From positions 1-15,256 of the forward strand of contig URPV01000024.1 in the NCBI GenBank assembly GCA_900549805.1: a DNA stretch of 15,256 nucleotides. The letters run 5' to 3'. The notes below the pieces were generated by a model, which did no database searches, had not been told where the DNA came from, and worked only from the letters and a program-made list of their open reading frames with translations. The DNA is from an uncultured Veillonella sp. GTDB lineage: Bacteria; Bacillota; Negativicutes; Veillonellales; Veillonellaceae. Positions within the stretch are counted from its first letter, which is position 1. Each line of letters begins with the position of its first letter. Made by a program: the position numbers and the translations under genes. Below are positions 12,670 through 15,256 of the stretch, piece by piece.

Positions 12670-15256
12670 CTATGCAGTCATGGTAGAGATAGCAGCAATC
12701 GCGGCCTTCAAGGCAGCATCTACCGCATTAGCATCCTTACCGCCGGCCATAGCCATGTCTGGTCGGCCACCACCATTACCACCAGCTGCTTGTGCTGCTG
12801 CTTTAACAATCTGACCTGCATGAATCCCCTTGGCCAAGACATCCTTAGATGCTTTGACTACAAAGTTTACCTTACCATCATGAACCAAGGCCAATACAGC
12901 TACACCAGATTTCAAGTTATCCAAAACCATATCCGCATGGTCACGCAATTCATCCGCATTTTGTGCTGCCACTACAGAAGCTACTACAGCAACGCCATTG
13001 ATGATTTGTTTAGCCGCCATAAGGTCGCTCATATCAGCAGAGGCTAATTGCTTCTTAGCTTCTGCCAATTCTTTTTCTACAGCCTTAGCATCTGCAAGAA
13101 CCGCATGGAGGCGACTAACCACTTGGTCATCCTTGGTCTTCAAAGTATCCGCTACATCCTGTACCAAAGCGCGATCAGCAAGGGCCGCAGCCAAAGCTGC
13201 TCTACCTGTAAAGGCTTCGATCCGACGAACACCAGAGCCAGTCCCTTGTTCCCCTACGATGCGGAAGGACCCAATAAAGCCCGTATTTTCTACATGAGAA
13301 CCGCCACAGAGCTCGATAGAGAAGCCAGGGACAGATACAACACGAACTACATCGCCGTACTTATCACCAAAGAGGGCCATAGCCCCTTTTTCTTTAGCAG
13401 CATCCATAGACATTTCTTCAATAGTCACAGGGGTGGCTTTCAAGATTTCTTGGTTCACCAAGCCTTCTACCTTGGCTAACTCTTCTTGAGATACAGGAGA
13501 GAAATGGGTGAAGTCAAAGCGGAGATAATCTGGTGTTACCAAGGAGCCAGCTTGGTTAACATGTTGGCCCAATACAGATTTGAGGGCTGCATGGAGTAAG
13601 TGAGTAGCCGTATGGTTACGGGCGATGTCCATGGTGCGAACGCGATCCACATCAGTGGTTACTATATCACCTACATAAACCGTCCCTTCCACAACGGTCC
13701 CAATATGGTAGACGGTACCTTCAGGCAAACGTTTTGTATTGTGAACTTCAATCTTACCAACAGGCCCTACCAAGAAGCCTGTATCACCAACTTGTCCGCC
13801 CCCTTCTGCATGGAATGGGGTAGACTGCAAAATGATGGTTACTTCTTGCCCATCAGATGCGGAGTCGAGACGGGTTGCTCCTTCACCAAGCATCATGACC
13901 TTGGATTCATGGGTAGCCAAATCTTCCACCAAGTTTTCCTCAGCCAAGAAGGTAATATCCGGTGTAGCAACCTTGGCATCTTGATCGACACGGGCTTGAC
14001 GAGCGCGATTGCGTTGCTCAGCCATAGCGGTATCAAACCCCTCTTTATCGATAGCCAAACCTGCTTCTCCAGCGATTTCTTGGGTTAATTCCCAAGGGAA
14101 ACCATAGGTGTCATACAATTTGAAGACATCCTTGCCTGGAACTTCCTGAGCCCCTTTCCCCTTAAGCTCTTCCACAAGATCAGCCAGGAGAGACAAACCT
14201 TGTGCCAAGGTTTGGTTAAAGCGTTCTTCTTCATTGGCTACAACTCGTTTTACGAAGTCTTTCTTTTCTGCAATGGAAGGAATACCAGGACCTAAGATAT
14301 CAACTACTATGTCAATCAAAGGCACCAAGAATGGTCCTTCAATCCCCAACAGACGACCATGGCGAACAGCGCGACGCAAAATACGGCGCAACACGTAGCC
14401 ACGACCTTCGTTAGAAGGTAATACGCCATCAGAGATAAGAGCGGTTACAGCACGAGCATGGTCGGCGATAACCTTCAGAGATACATCGATGCTAGCAGAA
14501 TCATGGTATTTTACACCAGCTTTTGCTGCAGCCGCTTCTATGATTGGGAAAATCAAATCGGTTTCAAAGTTGGTTTCACAACCTTGCAATACGGATGCTA
14601 ACCGTTCCAGACCACAGCCTGTATCAATGTTTTTCTTTTCCAAAGGAACATAAGAGCCATCAGCTTGCTTATTGTATTGTGTGAATACCAAGTTCCAAAT
14701 TTCCAAGTAGCGGTCACAATCACAACCAGGAGCACAATCTGGACTGCCACATCCATGGTCAGGACCTTGGTCATAGAAGATTTCAGAGTCAGGACCGCAA
14801 GGACCTTCCCCAATTTCCCAGAAGTTATCTTCCAAACGGGAGATATGGGAAGCTTCTACACCACATTCCTTATGCCAGGTATCATAGGCTTCTTGGTCAT
14901 CAGGATACACTGTTACATAGAGTTTATTCTTGTCCAATTTAATGACTTGAGTCAAGAATTCCCATGCCCAGTGAATAGCATCGTGCTTGAAGTAGTCACC
15001 GAAGGAGAAATTACCAAGCATTTCAAAGAAGGTATGGTGGCGAGCTGTCCGACCTACATTTTCAAGGTCACCTGTACGCATACATTTTTGGCATGTAGTA
15101 ACTCGTGTGCGAGGTGGAACGAGTTTGCCTGTAAAGAATGGCTTGAGAGGTGCCATACCAGCACCAATCAAAAGTAGAGATGGGTCATTTTCAGGAATCA
15201 AAGAGAAGGATTCCAATTTTAAATGGCCTTTATTTTCAAAAAACTGCAAATATGCT
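12670..15256 (-). CDS. alaS: Alanyl-tRNA synthetase, start cut off by the window edge
   Basis: A class II AlaRS with 862 codons visible, in the frame AYLQFFENKGHLKLESFSLI from the right edge. Full-length proteins begin about 8-10 residues earlier, so only the first few codons are missing. Motif 2 lies around FFEMLGNFSFGDYF, and the catalytic domain includes the Cys-rich insertion HGCGSPDCAPGCDCDRYLE, common in Firmicute AlaRS. The editing domain has HTATHLLHAAL and CGGSHVENTG, which hold the expected His/Cys metal ligands that remove Ser and Gly from tRNA-Ala. The C-terminal DHHA1 domain ends with GGNGGGRPDMAMAGG. It charges tRNA-Ala and heads the conserved alaS-ireB-ruvX order. Its promoter and any leader are outside the window. 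Confidence 0.97.
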   Translation of the reverse strand, partial: AYLQFFENKGHLKLESFSLIPENDPSLLLIGAGMAPLKPFFTGKLVPPRTRVTTCQKCMRTGDLENVGRTARHHTFFEMLGNFSFGDYFKHDAIHWAWEFLTQVIKLDKNKLYVTVYPDDQEAYDTWHKECGVEASHISRLEDNFWEIGEGPCGPDSEIFYDQGPDHGCGSPDCAPGCDCDRYLEIWNLVFTQYNKQADGSYVPLEKKNIDTGCGLERLASVLQGCETNFETDLIFPIIEAAAAKAGVKYHDSASIDVSLKVIADHARAVTALISDGVLPSNEGRGYVLRRILRRAVRHGRLLGIEGPFLVPLIDIVVDILGPGIPSIAEKKDFVKRVVANEEERFNQTLAQGLSLLADLVEELKGKGAQEVPGKDVFKLYDTYGFPWELTQEIAGEAGLAIDKEGFDTAMAEQRNRARQARVDQDAKVATPDITFLAEENLVEDLATHESKVMMLGEGATRLDSASDGQEVTIILQSTPFHAEGGGQVGDTGFLVGPVGKIEVHNTKRLPEGTVYHIGTVVEGTVYVGDIVTTDVDRVRTMDIARNHTATHLLHAALKSVLGQHVNQAGSLVTPDYLRFDFTHFSPVSQEELAKVEGLVNQEILKATPVTIEEMSMDAAKEKGAMALFGDKYGDVVRVVSVPGFSIELCGGSHVENTGFIGSFRIVGEQGTGSGVRRIEAFTGRAALAAALADRALVQDVADTLKTKDDQVVSRLHAVLADAKAVEKELAEAKKQLASADMSDLMAAKQIINGVAVVASVVAAQNADELRDHADMVLDNLKSGVAVLALVHDGKVNFVVKASKDVLAKGIHAGQIVKAAAQAAGGNGGGRPDMAMAGGKDANAVDAALKAAIAAISTMTA

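Noticed and set aside
13600..14088. Plus-strand ORF of 162 codons opposite alaS
   Set aside because: It is antisense to the conserved AlaRS editing region with no supporting signals.
14690..14790. Cysteine-rich insertion in AlaRS as a novel zinc site
   Set aside because: The same GCG-PDC-PGCDCDRYLEIWN type segment is common in Firmicute AlaRS, so it is not unusual.
1..15256. Mobile elements, CRISPR arrays, toxin-antitoxin or defence genes
   Set aside because: No transposase, integrase, spaced repeat array or defence-type protein is present. The gene content is housekeeping and uniformly oriented.

Overview
The window looks like a core chromosomal segment of a diderm Firmicute (Negativicutes), most likely Veillonella or a close relative. 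Two kinds of evidence meet here. The gene order alaS-ireB-ruvX-DUF1292-mltG-trmR-U32 protein and a T-box leader on thrS are typical of Firmicutes. A small outer-membrane beta-barrel protein with a signal peptide shows that the cell has an outer membrane. The genus assignment is inference from protein character. No 16S or other decisive marker is present.

Every supported gene is on the minus strand, so the window reads from right to left. At the right edge is alaS, with its first few codons cut off. It is followed by ireB and ruvX, which share one base in a TAATG overlap, then a DUF1292 gene and an intrinsic terminator. A new promoter then serves mltG, trmR, a U32-family gene (trhP-like) and a DUF4911 gene. 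These four are packed with overlaps of 14 and 8 bases and a 1-base gap. This block combines alanine charging, a substrate of a PASTA-type kinase, Holliday-junction/RNA nuclease-fold RuvX, glycan-strand termination and tRNA wobble-uridine modification (U34 hydroxylation, then methylation to mo5U).

Next comes thrS behind a T-box leader at about 7970-8215, with the T-box sequence, a leader terminator and a promoter all visible. Further left are an MFS transporter and yaaA, probably co-transcribed, then a 314-base non-coding stretch rich in inverted and direct repeats. This stretch is the control region of the beta-barrel gene. A strong hairpin terminator separates that gene from an iron-type, YqhD/BdhA-like alcohol dehydrogenase. 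The left end holds a YeiH-family membrane protein and the 5' part of yajQ.

I found no mobile element, CRISPR array, phage gene, tRNA or rRNA. No gene looks frameshifted. The coding content is ordinary. The points worth a second look are mostly regulatory: a tandem 11-bp repeat and nested palindromes before the porin-like gene, a palindrome over the -10 of the alcohol dehydrogenase gene, a T-box whose threonine specifier I could not locate, back-to-back hairpins between alaS and ireB, and a DUF4911 gene locked to the wobble-modification operon.
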